From Labilibaculum manganireducens (lineage in GTDB: Bacteria; Bacteroidota; Bacteroidia; Bacteroidales; Marinifilaceae), in assembly GCF_002843385.1 (NCBI RefSeq), contig NZ_MVDE01000004.1, positions 1-64,000 on the forward strand: a stretch of 64,000 bases of DNA, in the 5' to 3' direction. The number at the start of each line of letters is the position of its first letter. The stretch's first letter is position 1. Position numbers and translations under genes: made by a program. Positions 26,164 to 35,442 of this stretch are shown here, one piece after another. A model generated the notes under the pieces. The model was not told the origin of the DNA. It searched no databases and saw only the letters and a program-made list of their open reading frames with translations.

Positions 26164-27051
26164 TTAATATTTTCCGGTTAATCCAATAAATGCCTCTTCT
26201 AAACTCAAACTTTCTTCCTGTATAGAATTGGTTACCTTAACATTACCGCTTAGTAATTTTTCCAATTCATTTTTCGACAGTAATGAATAAAGTTCTGTTT
26301 TCCCTTTAATGCTTACTGAATTATAAATGTGATTGCTATTATCCAACAATTCGGGCTTTTCGCATGTAAATCTGTATCGCTTAAATGACTCAAGAAGTTC
26401 ACTAACTGGCTTTTGCATCACAATACGACCATAATCCATAATCAAACAATCATCAATCAATCGTTCCATGTCCTGAATAATATGAGAGGTGACAAAAACG
26501 GTTTTATTTTCCGCTTTAGCATATTCACTTAAATAGTCAACAAACAACATGCGGTAACCAGGATCCAAGCCCATCGAAAAATCATCGAGAATTAAAAGCT
26601 CTGGATCTTGTGCCAGGATTAACCCCAAGGCTACCTGCGATCTTTGTCCGCACGACATTCGGGATATTTTCTGTTTGGGATCAATTTTCAGCAGTTTCAT
26701 TAACTCATAGTAAGCATCCTTTCTCCATTTGGGATAAAAGGCAGAATAAAACTTCTCAATCTCCGAAATGTTCATGAAAGAATATTGAACATGCCCTTCA
26801 ATTAATAAACCAACTTTTTGTTTGGTTTCTGGTGAAAGGTTTGCCGAGCTTTCGCCAAACATTAAGCATTCTCCGCTTCGTGGTTGTAAATAGCCGTTTA
26901 AAATGTTAATTGTTGTGGTTTTACCTGTTCCATTTTTTCCTAATAATCCTAAAATTCGTCCTTTCGGGATTTCAAAATTCAAATTCTCATAAATACAGCG
27001 TTTGCCGTAATAGTGAGTTAGGTTTTTGCATTCAACAATAGCTTGTTGCAT
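26164..27051 (-). CDS. ABC transporter ATPase of the eight-gene operon
   Basis: A 295-residue ATPase of the CcmA/ABC-2 group. Walker A GLLGKNGTGKTTT (about 34-46), signature MSCGQRSQVALG (signature Gly-Gln in place of Gly-Gly), Walker B LLILDDFSMGLDPG (Asp-Asp instead of Asp-Glu at the catalytic position, which should be looked at) and the switch His in VTSHIIQDM. The C-terminal 80 residues are the accessory region common to export ATPases. It is encoded between the DUF6850 barrel and its permease. Confidence 0.88.
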   Translation of the reverse strand: MQQAIVECKNLTHYYGKRCIYENLNFEIPKGRILGLLGKNGTGKTTTINILNGYLQPRSGECLMFGESSANLSPETKQKVGLLIEGHVQYSFMNISEIEKFYSAFYPKWRKDAYYELMKLLKIDPKQKISRMSCGQRSQVALGLILAQDPELLILDDFSMGLDPGYRMLFVDYLSEYAKAENKTVFVTSHIIQDMERLIDDCLIMDYGRIVMQKPVSELLESFKRYRFTCEKPELLDNSNHIYNSVSIKGKTELYSLLSKNELEKLLSGNVKVTNSIQEESLSLEEAFIGLTGKY

Positions 27052-27062
27052 AAAATATATGT

Positions 27063-28595
27063 TTAAAGTGTTAATCCAATTGCAAAATTGAAACTGTATT
27101 GTGATTTAGAATTTTCTATTATCATGTATTGATAAGCTAGTTTGGTATAAATACCATAAGTATTTTTTGTGTCGAAATCGTATCGAATATTCGAAGCCAA
27201 GCTCAGCCAATCACTTTTTAAATACTCATAGTTTGGAACAATCAAACTTTCATTTGCCTTTCCTTTTGCCAAAGATGAAGTTGTTAAATCACTATTAATG
27301 CAGTATTGGGCTAATGCCTCGAGTTTTATATTCAAGCTAGATTTACTAAACTGTAAGTTTCTTCCTGTATTTAGCCTAAGCGTTACATGTTCTACTTCTT
27401 GTTTGGGATTTTTAGAATTAGCTATCTTATATTCTGACTCATCAGAAGAGTATTTAATTTCCATTTGATACAAAGAACTGTGCTTAATACCCCTTACCAA
27501 TAAAATACTTGTAAAACCTCCATCTAGATACTTGGCTGAATATTTTTCGATGACACTTAAAAGTTGTCTATTATAATTATAGTTGTAATCAGACCCTGTT
27601 TTACTTTGATAAGATGCGAAAGAATTTATTTTGAATATTTTATTAGTGAACTGATACTGCTTTCCTAAAGTGAATTGAAACTCCTTAGCATCTAAATCAT
27701 TCACAATATCATAGCCTGTCCCAACTATTTTTAATAATTCCAGTTTCGACTTTTTGTATGAGAATGACTGATACCATCCTGTTTGGCCAATGGGAATCAA
27801 TTGTGTACCCAGTGAATACCCTTTCTTTTCATAAATATTACCAACACCTCCACTATTGGTTACAACCGTTGAGAAATTCTCATCGCTAATACCTAATCCT
27901 CTCAGATAAAAAACTTTAATCCCTGTACCAGGTCGCAACGCATCTACTTCATGATCTTGCTGATAATCATGATATCCTGCATACAGACCAATCATATATT
28001 TTGAATTGATTTCTCTTGTACCTCCTAATTTTATTTCTAAATCAGAAACGGTAGATTTTGGTCGTGGATCTAATTTTCTGTAATCTTCTGAGGATCTATA
28101 TTTGGCCTGAAGGGCATAAGTACTTTTCTTTTGAATCAGACTGTATATTCCTTCGAATGAATAATTTTCGCCGTACGTTTTTCCACCAATAGTATCCGCC
28201 ACGATATATGGAGCCAATTCACTGTAATCGCTTACTGTATTCCATTTAATATTATCCATATTGTTTTTGCTGTAACTTGCTCTTCCAAACACAAAGTTTT
28301 TCTCACGTCTTTTAAACGAATAAGCATCAAAATCAATTGAGGATGTTTTGTTTCCAGTTTCAATTCTGTACAAGCCATTTGCTTTCCTCTGTTTCCAAGC
28401 CAAAGAAACATCGGTAAAAGATTTATTGTATTGATGACCTAGCATAGCAGGATTATCCCAAATCCCACTTTGTATTTGAATTAATTCCTTTTCAAAATCA
28501 ACGGCATTCGCATTTCTATCTTGAGCAAATGCTGATGCTGTTAAATTTAAGAGAATGACAATTCCAAGAATGGATTTTAACTTTTGTGTTAGCAT
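27063..28595 (-). CDS. Outer-membrane beta-barrel protein, DUF6850-like
   Basis: About 510 residues from the ATG at 28593-28595, chosen because it begins a clean signal peptide (MLTQKLKSILGIVILL ... ASAFAQ); the frame extends 14 codons further upstream. The rest is an alternation of short amphipathic strands with aromatic ends, ending in FNFAIGLTL, the usual C-terminal strand of an outer-membrane barrel. DUF6850 barrels occur with DUF4876 lipoproteins and TonB receptors in Bacteroidota. It replaces the SusD-type partner seen in glycan systems. Ligand unknown. Confidence 0.72.
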   Translation of the reverse strand: MLTQKLKSILGIVILLNLTASAFAQDRNANAVDFEKELIQIQSGIWDNPAMLGHQYNKSFTDVSLAWKQRKANGLYRIETGNKTSSIDFDAYSFKRREKNFVFGRASYSKNNMDNIKWNTVSDYSELAPYIVADTIGGKTYGENYSFEGIYSLIQKKSTYALQAKYRSSEDYRKLDPRPKSTVSDLEIKLGGTREINSKYMIGLYAGYHDYQQDHEVDALRPGTGIKVFYLRGLGISDENFSTVVTNSGGVGNIYEKKGYSLGTQLIPIGQTGWYQSFSYKKSKLELLKIVGTGYDIVNDLDAKEFQFTLGKQYQFTNKIFKINSFASYQSKTGSDYNYNYNRQLLSVIEKYSAKYLDGGFTSILLVRGIKHSSLYQMEIKYSSDESEYKIANSKNPKQEVEHVTLRLNTGRNLQFSKSSLNIKLEALAQYCINSDLTTSSLAKGKANESLIVPNYEYLKSDWLSLASNIRYDFDTKNTYGIYTKLAYQYMIIENSKSQYSFNFAIGLTL

Positions 28596-28664
28596 GTAAA
28601 CAATAAAATTAAAGAAGACCCTCAGAGACAAGTCCAACGGATCTTCTTTAAGGTTAATATTGGA

Positions 28665-29894
28665 TTATTCCTCTTCGATTATACCTGGTGTAGGATCAGC
28701 AGTAGGAATAAAGTCGAATTCTGAGTTGTTGGTATCCAATAAAACAATACGATTACCTTCTTTGTGACTTACCTTACGCTTCACACATTTTCCGTAACGA
28801 GCATCATCCCCGTCACCAGCATGAGTCCAGGTAAGGTCTAATGATGGATCGAGAGCTTTCCATTCGTAATCAGAAATAGTAGAACATTCTACTGCATCGA
28901 TAATTATATTATTTGGAACTTTCCAAGCATCAAAATCCATAACTTTTACAAAGTCACCCCATACAAAAGTATATTGATAGTGGTAAGCGTTATCAGTATT
29001 AAATTCTGGTGCCATATCATCCATCTTAAAGATCACATAAGAAGTAAATCCACGATTGTGAAGTCCCCAAACAGAAGCTGAAGTAGAAACTATTTTCTCC
29101 ATATTAGGAACTTCCGGTACGTCTACATCAACATCAGCACCATCGAACCATTCAAAATCTGCAATCGATAAATCAAATGAATTCGCATTCTCAGCAGAGT
29201 GATCAATGGCTACGTCACATACAATAATAGATTTTCCAGGTTCAACAGGATATTCTTTTCCTGATCCGGGAATTCTATAAACTGAACTAACAGGTGTATA
29301 TTCTTTTCGTACATCAGGAGTATATTCATTCAATGACTGAGCTGTATTTAGTTCAGATTCCGCAATACATAAACCATCAGCATATAAGATTTTATCCGTA
29401 TTGTTATAAATTTCAAAGTATTTATCATCATTATACTGTTTTCCTTCTGGTGTTTTTGTTCCACTGAAGAAGATTTCTGAAATCACAAAACTGGTATTCT
29501 TTCTGTACTCAAATAAGTCGATAGTAAGATCGAAAGATCCTCCTGTAACTTCAACATTCTCGCTAAAGCCTCTAATCCCCGTGGTAGCATAAATTATTTT
29601 ATCATCAACATCTCTAGTAAAATAATCCACTTCGGCTTCTACAGTAAAATTGTAAAGACCATCTTCCAGGTTCAATGTTGGAAGCATGAATCCATATAAA
29701 TCCTTGGAAATTTCTTCTCCGGAATTAACATTAGTAACAGTTACCGTACCATTCTTAAATGTTGGTGCCTTTAGTTTTGCAGGTGGATTCAACACCAAAT
29801 TCAAATCTGATTGCAATATTGGATCATCATCATCGCTGCAAGAGAACAAGGATACTACCATTAAAAGGCTTAAACCGAATATCAGTTTTTTCAT
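28665..29894 (-). CDS. DUF4876 lipoprotein
   Basis: A 409-residue lipoprotein (lipobox VVSLFSC, Cys19, followed by acidic SDDDD, which in Bacteroidota often marks export to the cell surface). After an N-terminal beta domain with TonB-receptor-like sandwich character, residues about 135-200 (VISEIFFSG, KYFEIYNNTDKILYADGLC) look like a lamin-tail/LTD-type beta fold. Encoded 13 bases after the TonB receptor and 69 before the DUF6850 barrel. Likely a surface subunit of the same uptake complex; function otherwise unknown. Confidence 0.75.
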   Translation of the reverse strand: MKKLIFGLSLLMVVSLFSCSDDDDPILQSDLNLVLNPPAKLKAPTFKNGTVTVTNVNSGEEISKDLYGFMLPTLNLEDGLYNFTVEAEVDYFTRDVDDKIIYATTGIRGFSENVEVTGGSFDLTIDLFEYRKNTSFVISEIFFSGTKTPEGKQYNDDKYFEIYNNTDKILYADGLCIAESELNTAQSLNEYTPDVRKEYTPVSSVYRIPGSGKEYPVEPGKSIIVCDVAIDHSAENANSFDLSIADFEWFDGADVDVDVPEVPNMEKIVSTSASVWGLHNRGFTSYVIFKMDDMAPEFNTDNAYHYQYTFVWGDFVKVMDFDAWKVPNNIIIDAVECSTISDYEWKALDPSLDLTWTHAGDGDDARYGKCVKRKVSHKEGNRIVLLDTNNSEFDFIPTADPTPGIIEEE

Positions 29895-29907
29895 TTTTTA
29901 TTATTAT

Positions 29908-32682
29908 TTAAAGATTAATATTAAGTTCCATTCCAAAGTATGGAGATACTTTTCGAGTTACTTTAGTGCCATCACTACGCGTATAATCCGGATGATAATC
30001 TAAAATTCTATTTACATAAAAGGATAGTTCCATCTGATCACCTATGCTCTTTGATACGGTAAGATTCACATCAATACCAATAGGAGTTTTATACAAGTCA
30101 AAGTCATTTGGACTTGGTTTGTGATATAAGAATCGCAATAACGGATCTGTTGTGTGTGATTCATTGTATTCAAACTGATTTCCATCCATATCAAAATAAT
30201 ACTCAGGCATACCATCATGAGGATTATATCTAAATTGATGATACCACATACACTGTATGGCTGTTGAGAACATTAAACCAAATTTTTCAATATGAGTATC
30301 CGCTCTAAAATTGGTATTGAACTGTTCATATTCTTTCCCTCTGTCCCAGTTGTAATATCCTATGTATGGATAATCCTTTCCATCGATTACTGTACTTGGG
30401 TGTTTGTAAGTTGCATCGCTTAAATCGTATTTAGCTCTCATCCAAGCACCATTAATTGAGACCCTTGAGTGTATGGCATCAATTTGTCCCAAATCAATTT
30501 GATACTCAACACCTACTTTCTCTTCTCGTGCGCCGTTTGCTCTTTTACTATAGTAGATGAATTCTTTTCTTGATTCATAATCGAATTGTTCTACTGTTGG
30601 TGGTCCACTTAATTCATCGGGATGAGGTCCTGATGATACATCGTATAATTTAAAACCCATTGTTTCGTAATATCCCAATCGCTTAAATCCATTCTTAAGC
30701 AATTCGTGATATGCTGTTACATAAGCTCTGGCCTTTCCCAATTTTAAATTAAATCCAAATTCAAACTTTTCATTTCTATTGGGTTTCAACTGATAATTGA
30801 TTGGATCAATCATTTTGGTTTTATACTGTACTTGTCTTAAATCTTTATTTTGAGAAAAATAATTTAGCTGAACGATATCGAGATAAAACATATCTGGATA
30901 TAGGTGTGTCAGCCCTGGGAATTTGGTATGCATCCCATATCCACCAGTTAACTCAACATATCCACTTCTATTAAATAAATTGAACTTAGGAAAGCGCCAT
31001 CTCATGTTAGCTCTGGGATCGAAATAGAGTTTCCCTGAGAGAGCATAATCCGATGCCATATTCAAGGCCTGTGTTGCTCTTACACCCCCTTGTAGATTTA
31101 ACCTGTGATTCGCAATAGGAATACTTAACTTATCTTCCATATAGAATGACAGTCGTTGAATAGAAGGAATATCTTTTGAAACCCTTGATCTGCCATTTCC
31201 TGGATACAATGGACGGTTTACGTCATACACCTCTCCATCTCCAAAGTTTTTGTTGTATCTCCATTCTGCTCCGATTAGAATGTTTTGCTTTACATTGAAA
31301 ATATCCAATTGGAAATCCGATGAAACATCTGCAAACAAATAGATAGGTTTGCCATCAACCACAAGGTGAGACAAATAGGATGACGGCAAATACTCACTGT
31401 AAAATTCTCCTTCCTCTCTATTGGTCATGATGGGTGTATTATTTCCCAGTACCGACTTATCTATGACCTTTTGATTGTGTGTGTAACTACCATTAACTCT
31501 AGCCTCAATTCCTTTAAAGAATGAAGATTTATAAGACTGCCATGAAAGAGTGGTACCTGCACTCACTTTATTGTATTTACTCTTATACTTATCAGTTTCT
31601 GGTAGGTCTATCTCCGGGTCTTTCTTAGTTTCATCAAACGATCCGGTATAATCAATATTTGCATTAAAAGTAAATAAGCCATTTTCGGATTCTGATCTGC
31701 TTCCATAACGCACTGATCCAGTTATTCTACTGTAATTTACCTTCGGATTTCTGGGATCGGATTTATAATCCAAATAATCAATATCGGCATTCAAGCTTTT
31801 ACTTCCTCCCAAATTCACTCCTTTTCCTATCGAGAACAATTTAGAACCTGGATCTGCTTTAATTCTTGCAGTCAAGGGCTTTGCTTTATAAGCCCGTGTG
31901 ATATTGACCAAACCACTGGTGAGGTCCCCATATTTTACAGAAGGAATTCCTCGAACAATTTCTACAGATTCAATATTATCTGTAGAGATCAATCTCATAT
32001 CAATACCCTTACCTGTCGTATTTCGTCGCCTTATGTAACGATCTGAACTATAAGATCCGGTTACATTTTGCAATTCTGCATCATTGGAAATTGCCTGTCC
32101 GTCAATCACAAATGATGTTCCAAAGGATGAATTATAATCATATGAATCATTACTAAAGCTAGAGGCACTACCAGGCTCTCTCAATGAAATCAATTTCATC
32201 GTGGTCATCGAATTCTTTTGGCTTACACCTCCAGGGAGCAATTCCAAAATATCGGCAAAACTGGAAGGCTGCAAGTGTTTTAAAGCCTCTTTCTTAATGG
32301 TGGAAGATGTTCCGTTTTCTCTCGATTCTTCCGCAATTACAATTACCTCACTTAAATTATGGTTTTCTGTTTCCATTTTAAATAGCAATGAAGTTCTGTC
32401 AGAGTTAATTACAATAGAACTTTCTACAGCTTTAAAACCCAAGCAAGAGATGTGTATTTTATATTCTCCATAAGGAATATCTTTAAGAATAAAATTTCCT
32501 TCATTATCTGTTATCGACCAAATACTAATATCTTTTAACACCACTGTCGCAAATGCAACTGATTCTCCTAAATCCTTCTCTACCACTCTTCCTTTAATTG
32601 TATATTCTCCTTGAGCACTGCCATGAAATGAAAGCAGTACAAAAAACATACAACCAAAAAATACTTTGAATCTAAACTTCAT
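29908..32682 (-). CDS. TonB-dependent receptor of the DUF4876/DUF6850 operon
   Basis: A 924-residue outer-membrane receptor: signal peptide (1-24), carboxypeptidase-regulatory-like domain (about 27-110, IKGRVVEKDLGESVAFATVV), plug (about 120-275, ending in VEIVRGIPSVKYGDLTSGLV), then the barrel to a C-terminal FGMELNINL. It is the first gene of a same-strand run down to 23068. The regulatory region has a -7 box at 32738-32745. No riboswitch is visible. The absence of a SusD gene and presence of an ABC transporter and PepSY-like protein suggest a metal or cofactor rather than a glycan, but the ligand is not readable from sequence. Confidence 0.9.
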   Translation of the reverse strand: MKFRFKVFFGCMFFVLLSFHGSAQGEYTIKGRVVEKDLGESVAFATVVLKDISIWSITDNEGNFILKDIPYGEYKIHISCLGFKAVESSIVINSDRTSLLFKMETENHNLSEVIVIAEESRENGTSSTIKKEALKHLQPSSFADILELLPGGVSQKNSMTTMKLISLREPGSASSFSNDSYDYNSSFGTSFVIDGQAISNDAELQNVTGSYSSDRYIRRRNTTGKGIDMRLISTDNIESVEIVRGIPSVKYGDLTSGLVNITRAYKAKPLTARIKADPGSKLFSIGKGVNLGGSKSLNADIDYLDYKSDPRNPKVNYSRITGSVRYGSRSESENGLFTFNANIDYTGSFDETKKDPEIDLPETDKYKSKYNKVSAGTTLSWQSYKSSFFKGIEARVNGSYTHNQKVIDKSVLGNNTPIMTNREEGEFYSEYLPSSYLSHLVVDGKPIYLFADVSSDFQLDIFNVKQNILIGAEWRYNKNFGDGEVYDVNRPLYPGNGRSRVSKDIPSIQRLSFYMEDKLSIPIANHRLNLQGGVRATQALNMASDYALSGKLYFDPRANMRWRFPKFNLFNRSGYVELTGGYGMHTKFPGLTHLYPDMFYLDIVQLNYFSQNKDLRQVQYKTKMIDPINYQLKPNRNEKFEFGFNLKLGKARAYVTAYHELLKNGFKRLGYYETMGFKLYDVSSGPHPDELSGPPTVEQFDYESRKEFIYYSKRANGAREEKVGVEYQIDLGQIDAIHSRVSINGAWMRAKYDLSDATYKHPSTVIDGKDYPYIGYYNWDRGKEYEQFNTNFRADTHIEKFGLMFSTAIQCMWYHQFRYNPHDGMPEYYFDMDGNQFEYNESHTTDPLLRFLYHKPSPNDFDLYKTPIGIDVNLTVSKSIGDQMELSFYVNRILDYHPDYTRSDGTKVTRKVSPYFGMELNINL

Positions 32683-32737
32683 TCTGTAAACTCAATTAAC
32701 TAATCATTACCAAAGAGTAACTTCTCTTCTTGCAATG

Positions 32738-32745
32738 CAAAGCTA
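32738..32745 (-). promoter_or_regulatory. -7 box TAGCTTTG for the eight-gene operon
   Basis: Minus-strand match to TAnnTTTG, about 50 bases before the TonB receptor start. No other promoter-like match was noticed inside the run down to 23068. Confidence 0.5.
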
Positions 32746-32829
32746 CTAGGCCTTACTCCATCTATCAATCCTCATTTGTGATGAAATCACAGGCTGGTCT
32801 ATCATCATATATTAGGGGTAAAACAGAAC

Positions 32830-32857
32830 GCCCTGTCAGAAACACATCTAACAGGGC
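32830..32857 (-). terminator. Hairpin after the MACPF gene
   Basis: Perfect 7-bp stem GCCCTGT/ACAGGGC (32830-32836 and 32851-32857), 38 bases past the MACPF stop, followed on the minus strand by a moderately T-rich stretch. Confidence 0.6.
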
Positions 32858-32894
32858 ATTAAACCAATAAAATAATACTACAATGAGTAATCTC

Positions 32895-34517
32895 TTACAA
32901 AGCCACAATAGTGTAATCATCCAATTGTCGGTCGGGGTCGGTTAATTGCATTGTTAGCATATTATTTATCCATTCTCTTATACCATAGGTATCCAATATA
33001 TAATCATCATTAATTGAGTATGCAAATTTTACTGCCGGATTTTGAGATATTAAATAAGTTCTATTGTTGTGAACAAATTTCTTCATTTTGTCCCCCACAA
33101 GATCTGTTGGGTCTTGATCGGGATAAAACTCAGGAACATATCCTGCATAATAAATAGTAAGTGTCAAATATGGATCATTTGGCACTGGAGATTCATAAGA
33201 TAACCATTCACTCCTATCCACTGTTTTAATTTTATACTTAGAAGTGTATTTATTTATAATGCTCGCCGTATAGTTCGTATCCTGATACCTATCGTAATGC
33301 AGTATTACTGCATCCTCATATCTTGTAACTAAGAATATCAATTCGTAATCATTATCTTCGTCATGTGCATAAACAAGTATCGGTTCTCTAAACTCAGAAA
33401 CTACATTATTATTGCCACTTATTGCTATCTTGATACGATACTTCAAGTTTTCTTCTCTAATTAATTCAGTAATTGGCAGCAACCCATCATCTGAAAATTC
33501 AATAATACTATGGTTATTTTTGTTATTTAATGAAGATAGCCAACTAGTAAGATCAACATTAATACTACTTATTTTTTCAGGATTTGTGAAAGCAGCAATT
33601 GCTCCTATTCCTCCAAGAGTTTTTACTGATGCTCTTAAATCCGTAAATTTATTCGTAAGCTCTTTACCATTTGCATAACCTCTTCCAATACCAAAATCAC
33701 CTGATACTGTTTTGCCATAAGATGCTCCAATATCCGAATTCATATCCTTCCCACGTGCTTCTATAGATTCATTACCTTTGTAAACTCCTGAATAAAGAGC
33801 ATTAACTTTTCCACCAACTACAAAATCGCACATAACAAAACCGCCATAGGTTTCAAAGAATTCAGATGGTGTATTATTGTATAAGTGATTCAAGAAACTT
33901 TTAGATAAATAATACCTCATTTCTTTTAAATCATAACTATTTGTTGTTAACCAATATCTGGAATCTAAATATAGATAATGCAATTCACCAAAAACGCGGT
34001 TACTTTCTTCTACGGTCGTTTTACTGAAAGTGCGTTCCATGCTTTTTTTAGCACCAATTGAAAACAAACCCAAATTCAATTTGAAACCACCTTTTACTTT
34101 CTTTTTAACTGTTGATTTTTCCAAAAAATTATAAAACCTAGAATATGCAAAAGAATAACTATCAGTATAACCTATTCTGTCGGTATACGTACCATTAGGA
34201 TTATTTATAAGGTACTCTTCTAAATCAATTACCCTTGGACCAAAGTTCGTATAATCCGTTAGAGGAAGAGTATTCATTTTAAATGACCTGCCCAAATAAT
34301 TCTTAAATGGTTCGTTACCAGATTTAAGCATAACTTCAGATTCATCTGTAACTTTTTTCGACAAAATTAATGGTGAATTAGGGTCACGTTCCTTTAATAT
34401 GATTGCCTTGCTTTTAATTTGATCTTGTGAGTTTTCTATAAATTCTTCCTGAGTATCATTATCACAGGATGCAAGTATAAACATACAAAAGGTAAAAAAT
34501 AACAGTAAGTTTTTCAT
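32895..34517 (-). CDS. MAC/perforin-domain lipoprotein (BSAP-like)
   Basis: A 540-residue lipoprotein (lipobox FILASC, Cys18). Residues about 85-300 resemble the MACPF fold: a long helical part before FFETYGGFVMCDFVVGGK (220-237), which sits where the MACPF signature Y-G-T-H normally lies, here with Gly-Phe instead of Thr-His. A glycine-rich stretch with RGYANGKELTNK follows. In Bacteroides, exported MACPF proteins (BSAPs) kill related strains by membrane damage; others have no known target. The C-terminal 200 residues form a separate beta-rich domain that could bind a receptor. It is a single gene with its own downstream hairpin. No immunity gene is evident beside it. Confidence 0.68.
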   Translation of the reverse strand: MKNLLLFFTFCMFILASCDNDTQEEFIENSQDQIKSKAIILKERDPNSPLILSKKVTDESEVMLKSGNEPFKNYLGRSFKMNTLPLTDYTNFGPRVIDLEEYLINNPNGTYTDRIGYTDSYSFAYSRFYNFLEKSTVKKKVKGGFKLNLGLFSIGAKKSMERTFSKTTVEESNRVFGELHYLYLDSRYWLTTNSYDLKEMRYYLSKSFLNHLYNNTPSEFFETYGGFVMCDFVVGGKVNALYSGVYKGNESIEARGKDMNSDIGASYGKTVSGDFGIGRGYANGKELTNKFTDLRASVKTLGGIGAIAAFTNPEKISSINVDLTSWLSSLNNKNNHSIIEFSDDGLLPITELIREENLKYRIKIAISGNNNVVSEFREPILVYAHDEDNDYELIFLVTRYEDAVILHYDRYQDTNYTASIINKYTSKYKIKTVDRSEWLSYESPVPNDPYLTLTIYYAGYVPEFYPDQDPTDLVGDKMKKFVHNNRTYLISQNPAVKFAYSINDDYILDTYGIREWINNMLTMQLTDPDRQLDDYTIVAL

Positions 34518-34613
34518 TTGTTAAAACATTTAAGTAGTTAATAGAATACAACTGCAAGCAGTTGCGCGTTTAATTATTGATTTGAAGTCATACTAAAGCT
34601 TCTGTTAAGCCAT

Positions 34614-34683
34614 CTATACCTTTCCCAAAAATTGCTTATATCGTTTGGGGAAATCGTATATATCGTTTTAGTAAAAGGCATAG
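34614..34683. repeat. Nested inverted repeats upstream of the MACPF gene
   Basis: Outer arms ctataccttt (34614-34623) and aaaggcatag (34674-34683) match 9 of 10 as complements. An inner hairpin tttcccaaa / tttggggaaa spans 34621-34653, and atatcgttt occurs twice. It lies 97 bases upstream of the MACPF start and 39 after the HU-like stop. There is no T-run, so an operator or cruciform is more likely than a terminator. Confidence 0.5.
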
Positions 34684-34721
34684 AGTGTTTCATGGACTAG
34701 TTTTTAGCAATACTGTTTATG

Positions 34722-35108
34722 CTAGTATGTTTTCGTATATTTTAGGGTGAGCAACATATCTCTCAGGTCGTTGCCGGGGCGAAAGTTGATTTTTGATTTT
34801 ATTATCTGCCCTGCGTGGAATTTCTTTTCTGTTTCGGCACCAGTACTTTTTACCGATACCTGAAAAGAACCAAAATCTCCGAAACGCACAATTTCCCCTG
34901 CTTCAAGATGTCGGCTCAAGAGTTTGGTGAGATCATTTAGCACTGCCAATACGTCGGTATCGCTTACGGTGGTAGAGCCTTCTGCAATTTCATTGCTCAA
35001 ATCTTTAAAACTAATTTCACCACTCGATTTAGCTGTGGCATACCATTTTTTAGGTTCAGTAGGCTTACTTGGATTCCCCTTTTCTCTTACTACAAATTTT
35101 ACTGCCAT
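34722..35108 (-). CDS. HU-like DNA-binding protein
   Basis: A 128-residue protein of the Bacteroidota HU family variant. The HU fold is recognised by LNDLTKLLSRHLEAGEIVRFGDFGSF (residues about 57-82) followed by FRPGNDL, the beta-arm base. The N-terminal 40 residues with YATAKSSGEISFKDLSNEI are typical of this variant and replace the first HU helix pair start. Such proteins bend and package DNA. It is monocistronic. A longer gap (35109-35371, no gene) precedes it. Confidence 0.9.
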   Translation of the reverse strand: MAVKFVVREKGNPSKPTEPKKWYATAKSSGEISFKDLSNEIAEGSTTVSDTDVLAVLNDLTKLLSRHLEAGEIVRFGDFGSFQVSVKSTGAETEKKFHAGQIIKSKINFRPGNDLRDMLLTLKYTKTY

Positions 35109-35376
35109 AATAATTAAAATTTTAAATGATTGAAACAGATTCTCTTTTATTTAGACAAATAAAACTAAGTATAAATAAAACATAAGCAAATCATTAAAAA
35201 TGATGATATTTAATAGAGATCCTTTTTACCTGTAAAAAATGTTGTTAAATTAACAAAGGTTTGAAATCAGTAATATTTCGCATTTTAGTTTATGCGAAAA
35301 TGCCGGAACTGATGATTTCTTTCATGCTAATCATTATTAATGATAACTAATCAATCAGTACTCTAGTTCATAAAAA

Positions 35377-35418
35377 AATACTCACTAAAGAATAATCGGA
35401 GTATCTAAAGTGAGTATT
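35377..35418 (-). terminator. Terminator after the DUF2023-flavodoxin pair
   Basis: Perfect 10-bp stem AATACTCACT/AGTGAGTATT (35377-35386 and 35409-35418) with a minus-strand T-run (plus-strand A-run 35372-35378), 24 bases past the DUF2023 stop. Confidence 0.85.
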
Positions 35419-35442
35419 GAATTAGCAGCAAAAATAAAAATT

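Noticed and set aside
28596..28637. Longer N-terminus for the DUF6850 barrel
   Set aside because: A clean signal peptide begins at the ATG at 28593-28595.
34614..34683. Intrinsic terminator for the HU-like gene
   Set aside because: Stems are present but no T-run follows on the minus strand.
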